Positions 8,020 through 16,903 of a stretch of DNA of 64,000 bases are shown here, piece by piece. This stretch comes from Lachnospiraceae bacterium. Lineage in GTDB: Bacteria; Bacillota; Clostridia; Lachnospirales; Lachnospiraceae. How positions within the stretch are numbered: the stretch's first letter is position 1; each line of letters opens with the position of its first letter. The position numbers and the translations under genes were made by a program. The stretch lies in assembly GCA_029067085.1 (NCBI GenBank), contig JAIEFE010000025.1, positions 30,902 through 94,901 of the forward strand, read 5' to 3'. The notes below the pieces were generated by a model. The model saw only the letters and a list, made by a program, of their open reading frames with translations, did no database searches and was not told where the DNA came from.

Positions 8020-10089
8020 CTATTTTAAAATTTTATTGATCAATGCCTGTAATACATCAATATCAACGGGCTTGGTGAAATGCTCGTTCATTCCCGACTG
8101 TAATGATCTCTGCCTGTCCTCCTCCATCGCGTCAGAGGAAAGCGCTATGATCGGTATTTTAGAAACAGCTTCGTTTTCCAGTCTGCGAATTGCCGCCGTC
8201 GTCTCGTAACCATCCATTCCCGGCATCTCGATATCCATCAGCACCAGTGCATATCTGCCGGGTTCAGAATCTTTCAGGCGCTCGTAAGCGCTCACACCGT
8301 CACAGACTGTCTCGACCCGATAGCCCAGATTTTTGAGAAGCTCCGCCTCCATATCCCTATTTATGCCATTGTCCTCCACCAGAAGAATACATCCCTTAGC
8401 GCCCACTTCTGTTGACGGGTTAATCGGTATATCCTCCTGGTCCATAAAGGAAGCATTCATAGGATATTTAATAGGAATACGCACTGTAAAGGTGCTTCCT
8501 TCTCCGACTTTGCTCTCCACACTAACGGTGCCTCCCATGGTCTCTGCGTAGCTTCTCACCACCGCGAGTCCGGCTCCCGGCATCCCGTTATACACAGCGT
8601 TCTTTTCCTGTCTGGCAGGCTGAAAGATTTCCTCCAGCCGATCCTCCGCAATTCCGCAGCCGGTATCTGAAATGACAAACTGAAACAGTCCACGGCCTCT
8701 CATATCACTCTTACTTTCCTTGACCGTAAGGCTCACCCGGCCCCCGGAAGGCGTATACTTGACCGCATTGTCAAGAAGCTGGTTTAATATCTCGCGCAGC
8801 CTGATGTAATCTACCTCCACCGAGAAGTGAAAAATCTCCGTCTTGTCCAGACTGAACTCTATATTTTTTGCCTTGATCGGTCGTTCTGCGTTTTTCGCAA
8901 CTTCCTTTAAAAGCTCTCCCAGATGATATTCCCTCTCTGTCAGCTCCGCTCTGGAAGGTTCATTCAGGTTATCTCTCAAAAATTCATTGAAGACTGCCAG
9001 AAGCTCCTCCCCTGAATAATTGATCTTCTCAATGCACTCTCCTACCTTTCCCGGGTCTCCCACACATCCCTTTAATAATTCCGCATAACCGATGATCGCA
9101 TTTAACGGTGTCCTGATGTCATGGGACATATTTGCAAAAAAGGTATTTCTCGTAAGGCGTTCCGTCTCCGCCTGTCGAAGCGCTGATTTTAAGAGGGACT
9201 GTCTCTCCACCTGCTCAGTGATGTCCCTCGACACCGAGAGGGCGATCACATCGCCCGTATGCTCGTTTTTTTCCAAAAAGAAGGTGTAATGGCTCAGCCT
9301 TCTTCCCCCGTACAGATCCGCAACCCAGCCGTCGTAGACCTGTTCACGCTCCCCCTCTTCATAACAGTGGACCAGACGCGCAATATCAAAAAAGCGATGA
9401 TATTCCTCCTGCTCATCGGCCTCCGTAAAATCCGCCCAAAACGCCGCAAAGTCAGAGTATTTCTCAAAGGGTTTTAGCCCCATAAAAGTAAAGAGACTCT
9501 CTACTTTCCCCTCCGTATTCAACACAGACGCCGAGATGATCTCATCCCTTGTCAGATTGATCTCCACAAAGCAGACCGCTTCATAGAGGAGCGCTCTCTT
9601 ATAATACACCTCCCGCAGCTGCGCGCTATAAAGCGCCTCGTTCACACGTTCGAGCTCCGCCATCCGTTTCTGAATGCGCTCCGTTGCATCCTCGATAAAG
9701 ACATAAAAGAGATCTCCGTACGCCTGTGTACGAATAAAGTGCCCGTAATCTTCCACCCAGCGCACCGTGTCGTCTTTTCGGACGATCCGATACTCCACAT
9801 AATCGAGGTCATCTCCGCCATGTGCGATCTGCGCTTTGATACTCTCCTCAACCCTGTCGATATCTGCCGGATGGACGATTCCCTTAAAAGTATAACCTGT
9901 CAGCTGCTTAAACTCCTCCAGCGTATCACAACCGAAGATTCGCAGCATAGCGCCGTTGGTATGGATCAGTTCCTCCTCACCGTCCGCATGATAAATAAAA
10001 AAGCCGCCGGGCATTCCCTCCGAAATCTGTTCAATAACGGGCAATGTCTGTTCATCAAACTTTATTGTAAATTCAGCTTTATCTCTCAC
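8020..10089 (-). CDS. PAS-domain hybrid sensor histidine kinase/response regulator
   Basis: 689 residues from a GTG start preceded by AAGGAG. There are no membrane segments, so it is cytoplasmic. Order: PAS (about 20-140, ending in a PAC-like 'YVFIEDATERIQ'), a second PAS-like region (about 165-300), HisKA with phospho-acceptor H323 in FANMSHDIRTPLNAIIGY, HATPase (N box 'LNQLLDNAVKYTPSGG', G boxes 'DTGCGIA' and 'GAGLAVV'), then a C-terminal receiver with D619 in LVLMDIEMPGMDG and K673 in FTKP. No output domain follows, so phosphate probably moves to a separate protein or the receiver modulates the kinase. A -10 box TATAAT lies at 10128-10133 on the minus strand with a poor -35. The gene is divergent from the OmpR-type pair. 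Confidence 0.93.
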   Translation of the reverse strand: MRDKAEFTIKFDEQTLPVIEQISEGMPGGFFIYHADGEEELIHTNGAMLRIFGCDTLEEFKQLTGYTFKGIVHPADIDRVEESIKAQIAHGGDDLDYVEYRIVRKDDTVRWVEDYGHFIRTQAYGDLFYVFIEDATERIQKRMAELERVNEALYSAQLREVYYKRALLYEAVCFVEINLTRDEIISASVLNTEGKVESLFTFMGLKPFEKYSDFAAFWADFTEADEQEEYHRFFDIARLVHCYEEGEREQVYDGWVADLYGGRRLSHYTFFLEKNEHTGDVIALSVSRDITEQVERQSLLKSALRQAETERLTRNTFFANMSHDIRTPLNAIIGYAELLKGCVGDPGKVGECIEKINYSGEELLAVFNEFLRDNLNEPSRAELTEREYHLGELLKEVAKNAERPIKAKNIEFSLDKTEIFHFSVEVDYIRLREILNQLLDNAVKYTPSGGRVSLTVKESKSDMRGRGLFQFVISDTGCGIAEDRLEEIFQPARQEKNAVYNGMPGAGLAVVRSYAETMGGTVSVESKVGEGSTFTVRIPIKYPMNASFMDQEDIPINPSTEVGAKGCILLVEDNGINRDMEAELLKNLGYRVETVCDGVSAYERLKDSEPGRYALVLMDIEMPGMDGYETTAAIRRLENEAVSKIPIIALSSDAMEEDRQRSLQSGMNEHFTKPVDIDVLQALINKILK

Positions 10090-10160
10090 GGTATCTCCTT
10101 AATATTACACAGTGTACGTTCGCAAATATTATACAATTTAATCTCAAAAAAGAAAAGAGC

Positions 10161-10193
10161 TTAGAGATTTTTTAAAGAATTATATGGTAAAAT
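10161..10193 (+). promoter_or_regulatory. Promoter with TTAGAG direct repeats, regulator gene 10266
   Basis: TTAGAG (10161-10166) and TTAAAG (10172-10177) have an 11-bp period. Ten bp later comes a -10 box TAAAAT (10188-10193). The -35 position (AGATTT) is poor. Repeat, period and distance match the promoters of the two lipoprotein genes at 4049-4091 and 4854-4897, which points to autoregulation by the OmpR-type regulator encoded downstream. Confidence 0.6.
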
Positions 10194-10265
10194 CAATAAA
10201 GAAGATGTTAAGATAAAAAATATATTTTCAAGCGCGCAAACGACAGCGCAAAAATGAGGGTAATT

Positions 10266-10943
10266 ATGCGAATATTGCTTGCAGAAGACGATGAAAAACT
10301 GAATGAGACACTGGTTTATGGTCTGACACAGGCCGGCTTTATTGTGGATGCCTGTTTTAATGGAGAGGATGCCCTCTTCTACGGGGAGCAGAATATCTAT
10401 GACGTCATTCTTTTGGACCGCATGCTGCCCAGTATGCAGGGAACCGATGTGCTCACATCTCTCCGGCGGAAAAATATCACCACTCCGGTGATTCTGATCA
10501 CCGCCCTCGGCACCCTCTCAGACAAGGTTGAGGGGCTGGATCTGGGTGCAGACGATTATCTGGTCAAGCCCTTTGCGCTGGAGGAGCTGCTGGCACGGAT
10601 CCGCTGTATGTCCCGACGGCCGCGGCGCATCATAGATGAGGAAACCCTTTCCATGGCTGATCTTTCCTGGTTTCCTGCAGAGTGCCGCCTGACAGGTCCT
10701 TCGGGAAGCTGTACGCTTTCCAAACGGGAAGCCGCGCTCTTTGAAACTTTCCTGAAAAGCGGAGGCGCTACCCTTTCCAGAAATCTTCTGCTCCTGAAGG
10801 TCTGGGGACCTGACAGCGATGTAGAGGAAGGAAATCTTGATAATTATATCCATTTTCTGCGAAGACGCCTGAAGACAGTGGGAAGCAGTCTCACTCTCAA
10901 AACCGTCCGTGGCGTGGGTTACTCCATGACGAAACCTTTGTAG
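10266..10943 (+). CDS. OmpR/PhoB-family response regulator
   Basis: 225 residues from the ATG at 10266. An ATG lies 12 bp further up, but its sequence forms the SD (GAGGG, 5 bp from 10266), so the shorter form is preferred. The receiver domain (1-115) has the acidic pair EDD near residue 7, phospho-acceptor D51 in VILLDRMLP, the T/A switch position and the K in LVKPFAL. The winged-helix DNA-binding domain follows (about 125-222, 'LSKREAALFETFL', 'VDNYIHFLRRRL'-like recognition region NLDNYIHFLRRRLK, 'TVRGVGY'). The partner kinase starts 95 bp downstream. The promoter carries direct repeats with an 11-bp period, typical of tandem binding by this family, and the same array lies before two lipoprotein genes. 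Confidence 0.95.
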   Translation: MRILLAEDDEKLNETLVYGLTQAGFIVDACFNGEDALFYGEQNIYDVILLDRMLPSMQGTDVLTSLRRKNITTPVILITALGTLSDKVEGLDLGADDYLVKPFALEELLARIRCMSRRPRRIIDEETLSMADLSWFPAECRLTGPSGSCTLSKREAALFETFLKSGGATLSRNLLLLKVWGPDSDVEEGNLDNYIHFLRRRLKTVGSSLTLKTVRGVGYSMTKPL

Positions 10944-11038
10944 ACTTTCTGAATTGTGAGGTCTATTGATCCGCGCAGACACGGATGCTTCATCCACCTA
11001 CGGATTTACGCAGCAAACAGCACAGAAATGAGGTAACT

Positions 11039-12349
11039 ATGTTTCGAAAAGTACATCTGTATCTGACGGCGCTCTGTGCCGGCATTACCACCGCCATCAT
11101 GATCGTGATGTCCCTGCTCTATCTGTATCTCTCCGAAAAAGAGCTGTACGAAAACCAGTTTCGCTCCTTTCAGAACGATATCAATACCATCGCTACAAGT
11201 CTGGAACAGCAGTCCGTGATCTCTATGGAATGGCTCTCCAAGATGGAAGCCCGGGGCGGCTATACTTTCTATGCTTTAGACAACGGCATTCCGTTTCTGT
11301 ACAATCGTCTTACTGATCTGACCAAGGATTCCGAAATGCGCAGTCTGCTGGATTCCTGCCTGGAGATCTACACAAACGATTATAAGGATTCCTCGGCAGA
11401 AGAGAACCTAAACAACGGCAATCTCTACAATACCTGCATTCACTCGGAATTTTCGTTTCAACCTGCAGGCGGGGTGCACGAATATAACATAAGCGTCATT
11501 GAGCTGAACCGGGGAAATTCCTCCCTGCAGATACTGGTGCTCTCCTCTCTGGATTCCCTGAAAAATCAGATCACACGTCAGAGAGTACGTTTTTTACTGA
11601 TCGATGCGGCCGCCATCCTTCTTCTGACCCTCTTTTCCTTTTTCTTTACCGGAAGACTTCTGCAGCCCGTCATCGAAAGTCGAAAAAAACAGACGGCATT
11701 CGTGGCTGCCGCCTCCCATGAACTGCGCACGCCCCTAGCAGTTATTCTCTCTGCTGCCGAGTGCTGTCGTGACGCCGAGGAAGAACGGCGGGTTCGTTTT
11801 CTGGACACCATTAAGCAGGAAGGGAATGTCTTGACTTCTTTAGTAAACGACATGCTCACCCTGAGTGCTTCGGACAACCAGAGCTTCTCATACCACCCAG
11901 CCCCCGTGGAGCTGGATACCCTGCTCATCAACACCTACGAGGCTTTCGAGCCGCTTGCCGCCGAAAAGAAACTTTCTCTCACCATCACTCTGCCGGAAGA
12001 TTCCCTGCCGCCCTGTCGGGCTGACGCCGAGCGCATCTTCCAGCTCCTCTCGATCCTGCTTCACAACGCTATAAGCTACACGCCGGAGGGCGGGCGTATC
12101 GAGCTGGCTCTCTCCCATAAAAAGAACCGGTTTTACCTCACCGTCTCGGATACCGGCATCGGCATCGCACCGGAAGACAGAAAGAAGATCTTTGACCGCT
12201 TCTACCGGGCAGAAAAATCCCGAAGCACCAAAGGGCACTTCGGGCTTGGTCTGTCTATTGCTGCAGAAATCGTCAAGTTCCACCACGGCTCCATCAACGT
12301 GACGGACCGCTCCGGCGGAGGATGCGTGTTTACGGTAATGCTGCCGTAA
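11039..12349 (+). CDS. Membrane sensor histidine kinase, partner of 10266
   Basis: 436 residues. Start at 11039, preceded by GAGG; the frame is open upstream but without a ribosome site. Membrane helix 1 (about 8-30), an extracellular sensor domain of about 150 residues with no recognised family, helix 2 (about 182-204), HisKA with H227 in AASHELRTPLAVIL, then HATPase with N box 'LLHNAISYTPEGG', G1 'DTGIGIA', F box 'FDRFYRAEKS' and G2 'GLGLSIA'. The kinase probably phosphorylates the regulator encoded just before it. The signal is unknown; a cell-envelope cue is plausible because likely targets are two wall-spanning lipoproteins. Confidence 0.94.
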   Translation: MFRKVHLYLTALCAGITTAIMIVMSLLYLYLSEKELYENQFRSFQNDINTIATSLEQQSVISMEWLSKMEARGGYTFYALDNGIPFLYNRLTDLTKDSEMRSLLDSCLEIYTNDYKDSSAEENLNNGNLYNTCIHSEFSFQPAGGVHEYNISVIELNRGNSSLQILVLSSLDSLKNQITRQRVRFLLIDAAAILLLTLFSFFFTGRLLQPVIESRKKQTAFVAAASHELRTPLAVILSAAECCRDAEEERRVRFLDTIKQEGNVLTSLVNDMLTLSASDNQSFSYHPAPVELDTLLINTYEAFEPLAAEKKLSLTITLPEDSLPPCRADAERIFQLLSILLHNAISYTPEGGRIELALSHKKNRFYLTVSDTGIGIAPEDRKKIFDRFYRAEKSRSTKGHFGLGLSIAAEIVKFHHGSINVTDRSGGGCVFTVMLP

Positions 12350-12384
12350 CCTCATCCACAGTGCCCACTCGAAAAACCTTCGGT

Positions 12385-13215
12385 TTACTTTCTGACACTG
12401 CTCATTGCTTTCCTGTTCATCAGAGCACTCGGTATCTTGAAGAACACATAATTCTGAGCAAGCTCCGTGGCGGCCTCCGAAAGGACATCGGGATTTACGC
12501 CAAGCTCCACCTTTTCTCCCGTAGCGCGTTCCAGAGCGCTCTGCCTCAGCATTGCGCTGCTTACTTCCCGTCTGTGCAAAGCGATCGTCTCCTGATATTC
12601 CCTCTCATTCTCATGCTTATACCATGCTTTCTGCGCCAGATCCATGTACATCTTGTGACGTTCGGCACGCTTCTCCCAAAAACTTTTCTGTTTCTTTTTA
12701 TTCGCGGAATCTGTATGTTTGCCGCCGTTGCGGAATCCCATTTGGAAGCTTTCTCCCCTATATTCCTCCTTTATTGCCCCGAAATAATGCACCCGGTAAC
12801 TGCCTCCCGCATAGGCACTCCACGGATTGTAATAGGCAAAATCCTTTCGCAGCGTATCAAGTACCCACTTCTCATAGGCAGGATCCGCCTGCATGGCTGC
12901 AAAACCCTCCTCGGAGATGTTGACGGATACCGCATCCCATTTCTGGGAAGAGCTCATCGGTATTCCTGCAATTTTCTGATAAATATACATCTTGTATTCG
13001 TCTCTGGACATGGCGCGCACAGCCTGCTCGTTCCGCTCTCCCACCTGAGAGACACCGCCCGCCGCCTGCTGCCCCTTCCCGTCCAGTTTATCCTGCACTG
13101 TCCCCGCGAAGCTGTTCGACGCTTTTTCCGTCGTTCTGCTGCCCGCATTTTTTTTCATATACTCTAAAGCCTCCGCGTAAAACCGCGTCGTCGGCGTAAA
13201 TAGAAATCCGCTCAT
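12385..13215 (-). CDS. Uncharacterised protein, DUF6033-like
   Basis: 276 residues, no signal peptide and no membrane helices. The N-terminus (MSGFLFTPTTRFYAEALEYM) is followed by a polar, Gln/Gly-rich linker, then 'AMSRDEYKMYIYQKI' and a conserved-looking stretch around 'VSVNISEEGFAAMQADPAYE' that ends near residue 130. The rest is charged and partly helical. It resembles clostridial proteins grouped as DUF6033 (recalled family, not checked). SD AAGGGG lies before the ATG. The gene converges with the kinase gene (35 bp apart) and stands apart from the MoxR operon. Function unknown. Confidence 0.75.
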   Translation of the reverse strand: MSGFLFTPTTRFYAEALEYMKKNAGSRTTEKASNSFAGTVQDKLDGKGQQAAGGVSQVGERNEQAVRAMSRDEYKMYIYQKIAGIPMSSSQKWDAVSVNISEEGFAAMQADPAYEKWVLDTLRKDFAYYNPWSAYAGGSYRVHYFGAIKEEYRGESFQMGFRNGGKHTDSANKKKQKSFWEKRAERHKMYMDLAQKAWYKHENEREYQETIALHRREVSSAMLRQSALERATGEKVELGVNPDVLSEAATELAQNYVFFKIPSALMNRKAMSSVRK

Positions 13216-13303
13216 AGACTTGCCCCTTTTCCGGTAAGAACTCTGCTTCTTTCGTTAATAATAACTTCTATATTAGGAATACGAATCAGAGGGGCAAAAA
13301 GTT

Positions 13304-15607
13304 TCACCATGTAAGCCTTAACCGATACATCCAGTATAATTTCCCCTTTTTCCGTTTCAGAGCATACAACAGTTCTTCTCTCTCTTTTAGCACTTTAACG
13401 AAAATGTCCTCGTCTACGATTAAAGTCCCATATCGCACATCCTCATAGGTTTTTATAAATTCAACCGGCATTTTGCCTGTTTCTTCACTGCCAACACAGA
13501 TACGCTCCAAAAACTCCTGCCAGGTTTCCGCTTCTCCCCTCCTGATACCCAGCATTTCCAAAATCCGGAGATTACGCTGTACTGCCGCCTGATACCTTTG
13601 CCTTAAATCCCAGGCTTTTTCGCGCCTCTTTTCCCATAAATAATTCATGATAAAGAGCAGTAAAAACCCGAAAAGCATAAGCAGGAAAATAAAAACTAAC
13701 CTAACCATCCATTTTCCTATGCCATGCCCTGATGCAGAATCCTCCTCCTGAATGTTTTCCGGTTCTTCCGGCGTTTCCACCTCTTCTTCCGATTTCTTCT
13801 GCACTTCTGCTATGTTCTGCCCTCTTGATCCTTCGTCCGTTTCCTCCTTGCGCACACAATAATGATATACACCGTATCCGGGTGTCGGTTCAAAGGGTAT
13901 CCATCCTTTTCCTTCTATATAGATTTCCGGCCATGCATGAGCCATATCAGAATAGACCACCGTTTCTTTCTCTTTTTTTATCGGTACGCAAAATCCCTGT
14001 ACATATCTGGCAGGAAACCCTTCCGCCCGGGCCAGCAATACAAATGCCGTTGCATAATGGGTACAATACCCTTTCCGGCTTTCCAGAAGGAAAAAATCCA
14101 GAAAGCTTCTTTCATCTACCACCTGGTCCGGCAATGCCCCCGGATTTTTATTGTATTCCATCGCCGCCAGAGAAGATTCTATTCTCTGCAGCTTTTCCTC
14201 AGCAGTTTCTGCCCCTGCAGTATGCTTCAAAAGCCAGTTCTGCACCTCCGGGCTTATCTCCGTTTTTTGTGCATACTTTTCTTTTATCCCTTCTCTATAC
14301 GCGTACAGCTCTTCCAAGCCGATCAAGTCACGCGTATACCGCTGCGCATCCTTTTCCCATTCATCTGCTGCCGTTTCCTCATTCCATCGGAGGAAATCTG
14401 TAATCTCTTCCCTGCTCATGGAAAGCTGGTTGAATTTGAGAGAGTAATGCGTTCCAAATCCGGCATTCCTGCCAAATAATACATTTTCGCCTCTTACATG
14501 ATAGTCGAAATTCTCCCCTGCTATCCCCCATGCTTTGGACGGTGCCAGAAGATAATCTGTATGAATATACTGATAGGTCATTTTAAGTTGATTGGTTCTC
14601 AGATATTTCCATTTGTCATCTTTGGCATACCTGCTTACCGCATAGGACGTTTCAAGCACATCCATCAGCCTGTTATCCTGCTCTTCCCCGCCCCGGCTTT
14701 GCCAGTCATGCCCGTCAAATGAGTCAAAAATTTTTCCGGTAAGGTAAAGGGCTGTCCCCTCATCATATCCGATCCATATTTTTAGCAGCTCCCTGTTTTC
14801 ACTTTGCATACCGGCAAAGAGACTTCCATTCTCGGAAAAACCACTCATTGCCGAATTCAAATCCTCCTGCCCGATATGAAACAGGTTTTCCGTGTATGTT
14901 GTCAGTTTTTCACTGGTCCTTTGGTACAAAGCTTTCGCCCAATGCCAGTCATAAGGCTTTTCTATGACCGGAAGCATCAGTAGGATACACAAATAGACAG
15001 CAAGAAAGGGCAGAATGCCAAGCAAAAACAGATACGAATTTTTTCCTTTCACCTTTTCCCATTTGCGCTGCACCCAATCCCCCAGGACGATCACGGTGAA
15101 AAGCATGGTAAATGCAGTTCCGGCCTTACCGCCCTGCCATCCCCAAAACAGCATAGCTGCCATCCGACAGGTCAGAACCAATACTGCCACCGGCTTTATT
15201 GCAAAATATTTTTCCATAAGCAGATATAAGAGACAGCCCGCACAAGCCACGAAAATCACCCATGCATATTCCGCGTAAAGCGTTTCCCCGGCAACTGCCT
15301 TCTCTGCTTCCAGAGGAAAATACCAAATTCTCCTAAAAAAAGACAGCCATTTTGAAGTTGAGCCAAAGAACATGCATAGAATGATCACAAACGCAAAAAG
15401 CCCCGCTAACTGCAGCCGTATCCTGCCATTTACGGTCTGGAATAGCAATAAAGCAATCAGCGCGGCATACAAAACAACTATATGTCTCCATGTCACAACA
15501 GAAATTCCCAAAAACACAGAAAAATTCAGAAATATCGCAGACAAAAAAGCGCCTGCATAGAATAAGCGAAACAGGAAAAGGAGAATCGTATTTTTGATGT
15601 CTTTCAT
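13304..15607 (-). CDS. TgpA-like membrane transglutaminase-family protein
   Basis: 767 residues. Six or more hydrophobic helices fill the first ~220 residues, followed by an extracellular region, a transglutaminase-like core (about 450-590), one more helix (about 650) and a cytosolic C-terminal DUF4129-like tail. In the core C515 (RKGYCTHYATAF) and H557 (SDMAHAWPEIY) are present; the third triad position reads E573 in IPFEPTPG where Asp is also common. Start: GTG at 15610 and ATG at 15607 are both possible; GGAGG sits 7 bp before the ATG, so 15607 is used, overlapping the DUF58 stop codon by 1 bp. MoxR-DUF58-TgpA operons are a known arrangement, perhaps for assembling or processing envelope proteins. 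Confidence 0.9.
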   Translation of the reverse strand: MKDIKNTILLFLFRLFYAGAFLSAIFLNFSVFLGISVVTWRHIVVLYAALIALLLFQTVNGRIRLQLAGLFAFVIILCMFFGSTSKWLSFFRRIWYFPLEAEKAVAGETLYAEYAWVIFVACAGCLLYLLMEKYFAIKPVAVLVLTCRMAAMLFWGWQGGKAGTAFTMLFTVIVLGDWVQRKWEKVKGKNSYLFLLGILPFLAVYLCILLMLPVIEKPYDWHWAKALYQRTSEKLTTYTENLFHIGQEDLNSAMSGFSENGSLFAGMQSENRELLKIWIGYDEGTALYLTGKIFDSFDGHDWQSRGGEEQDNRLMDVLETSYAVSRYAKDDKWKYLRTNQLKMTYQYIHTDYLLAPSKAWGIAGENFDYHVRGENVLFGRNAGFGTHYSLKFNQLSMSREEITDFLRWNEETAADEWEKDAQRYTRDLIGLEELYAYREGIKEKYAQKTEISPEVQNWLLKHTAGAETAEEKLQRIESSLAAMEYNKNPGALPDQVVDERSFLDFFLLESRKGYCTHYATAFVLLARAEGFPARYVQGFCVPIKKEKETVVYSDMAHAWPEIYIEGKGWIPFEPTPGYGVYHYCVRKEETDEGSRGQNIAEVQKKSEEEVETPEEPENIQEEDSASGHGIGKWMVRLVFIFLLMLFGFLLLFIMNYLWEKRREKAWDLRQRYQAAVQRNLRILEMLGIRRGEAETWQEFLERICVGSEETGKMPVEFIKTYEDVRYGTLIVDEDIFVKVLKEREELLYALKRKKGKLYWMYRLRLTW

Positions 15608-16773
15608 CACAATGCCTCCCCTAGTTCTCCTTCAGGTGCAACAGCAATCACTCTTCTGTTCGGACTGTTCATCATACAGAATTCCTCTATAGTTTCATTT
15701 GTTATGATATAAGCAACTACCACTAATCCATTTTCACTCAATTGAAAAATTTCTTTCATGATATCACTGTCTATCTCCTGCAAGATCATAAACAAGATCC
15801 ATTTATCCATTAACCGGCCGCTGTCAGCGACCTCTCTGATCTGATGGTGTAACATAGTATCATCTTGAAAATGCGTATCTGACATTTCTGTATAAAAGGC
15901 CTCGAACCTCCCCACATCATACACCTCACTCTGTCTGAATTCCCCCTGGTAATAAAAGGTTGAGGTGGGGATATTTCTACCAATGAGAAAATAGGTCAGT
16001 GCAAGCACCGTTTCCAATATCCGGTTTTCGATCGGCAGATAGATTGGTTCTTTACGGCTGGTCCGCCGGGTATCAAAAAAGAGGGCGGCTCCCTGCCGTT
16101 CCTGTCCCGTCAGCTTACGGCTCATCAGTTTCCGTTCCCGCGCCGTGACCTTCCAATGAATTTGTTTCAGCGCATCCCCCGGCATGTATTCCCTGGTGAT
16201 CACATCCGGTTCCGCCATCATCCTTTGCGCTTCTCTTGTCATTTTTGTACTGATATCACCGATATTTTTCAGTTCATCCAGCCTGACCAGTTTTGGAGCT
16301 GCAATAATCTTTTTCGTCTCTCTGACGGCACATTTCAAGCTGAAAATCCCCAAAAAGTCGTAAATCTCCACTGCCCTGATCCCTACCTCATATTCTCCCC
16401 TGTACTTGCAGACAAAAGAAGTCTCATATCGATACTTTTCACGCGGAAGCAGTTCATATGTAATCTTCTCCGGCAGTTTTTCAATATAAGAGAAATCGGA
16501 AAAAAAGAAAATCTTTATCCCGGAAAAGGCAAACCAATCCTCGTTTTGCAGCACAAAATAATAGGGTACTGACTGTCCGCATACAATATTCCTGCTTCCG
16601 ATCTCCTGATAAATCTTGTATCTGAAAAGCACACAAAAAATATAAAGGAAAGAAATGACCGGAATCAATGTTATTCCAAAAAATATCCCATAGCTCACCG
16701 CCCCGCCATAAAAACTGATCATAATAAGCGATAAGATCCAACAGATTCCCAAACTAATTCTGCGTATTTTCAT
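15607..16773 (-). CDS. DUF58-domain membrane protein (MoxR operon)
   Basis: 388 residues. Two hydrophobic helices occupy residues 8-50. The DUF58 signature is at about 190-225: 'YMPGDALKQIHWKVTARERK', followed by a Ser/Gly-rich region 'LMSRKLTGQERQGAALFFDTRR' that starts a vWA-like fold. These proteins usually work beside a MoxR AAA+ ATPase and a transglutaminase-like membrane protein, and that is the order here: moxR ends 25 bp upstream of this gene if read through its amber codon, and the TgpA-like gene overlaps its stop. SD AGGAA lies before the ATG. The exact role is unknown. Confidence 0.9.
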   Translation of the reverse strand: MKIRRISLGICWILSLIMISFYGGAVSYGIFFGITLIPVISFLYIFCVLFRYKIYQEIGSRNIVCGQSVPYYFVLQNEDWFAFSGIKIFFFSDFSYIEKLPEKITYELLPREKYRYETSFVCKYRGEYEVGIRAVEIYDFLGIFSLKCAVRETKKIIAAPKLVRLDELKNIGDISTKMTREAQRMMAEPDVITREYMPGDALKQIHWKVTARERKLMSRKLTGQERQGAALFFDTRRTSRKEPIYLPIENRILETVLALTYFLIGRNIPTSTFYYQGEFRQSEVYDVGRFEAFYTEMSDTHFQDDTMLHHQIREVADSGRLMDKWILFMILQEIDSDIMKEIFQLSENGLVVVAYIITNETIEEFCMMNSPNRRVIAVAPEGELGEAL

Positions 16774-16798
16774 ATCAGCCTGTTCCTTTTCAAATAGA

Positions 16799-16903
16799 TC
16801 ATACGGGTATCCTTGCTTTCAGGATCAGGCTTTTTAAAACCTCTGCCCCCTTCTCCTTCCTTATCTTTGCCTCTGAAGAAAGGGTAAGCCTGTGTAAAAG
16901 GAC
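16799..16903 (-). pseudogene. Detached C-terminal codons of moxR after an amber stop
   Basis: Downstream of TAG (16904-16906), the same frame continues for 34 sense codons, reading 'VLLHRLTLSSEAKIRKEKGA' then 'EVLKSLILKARIPV' and a TGA at 16799-16801. This is the usual C-terminal helix of MoxR proteins (compare the family pattern 'AVAxPVLxHRL'), and it ends 25 bp before the DUF58 gene. The amber codon therefore replaces one residue, probably Pro, with no frame shift. The segment has no start codon or ribosome site of its own. Confidence 0.8.
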
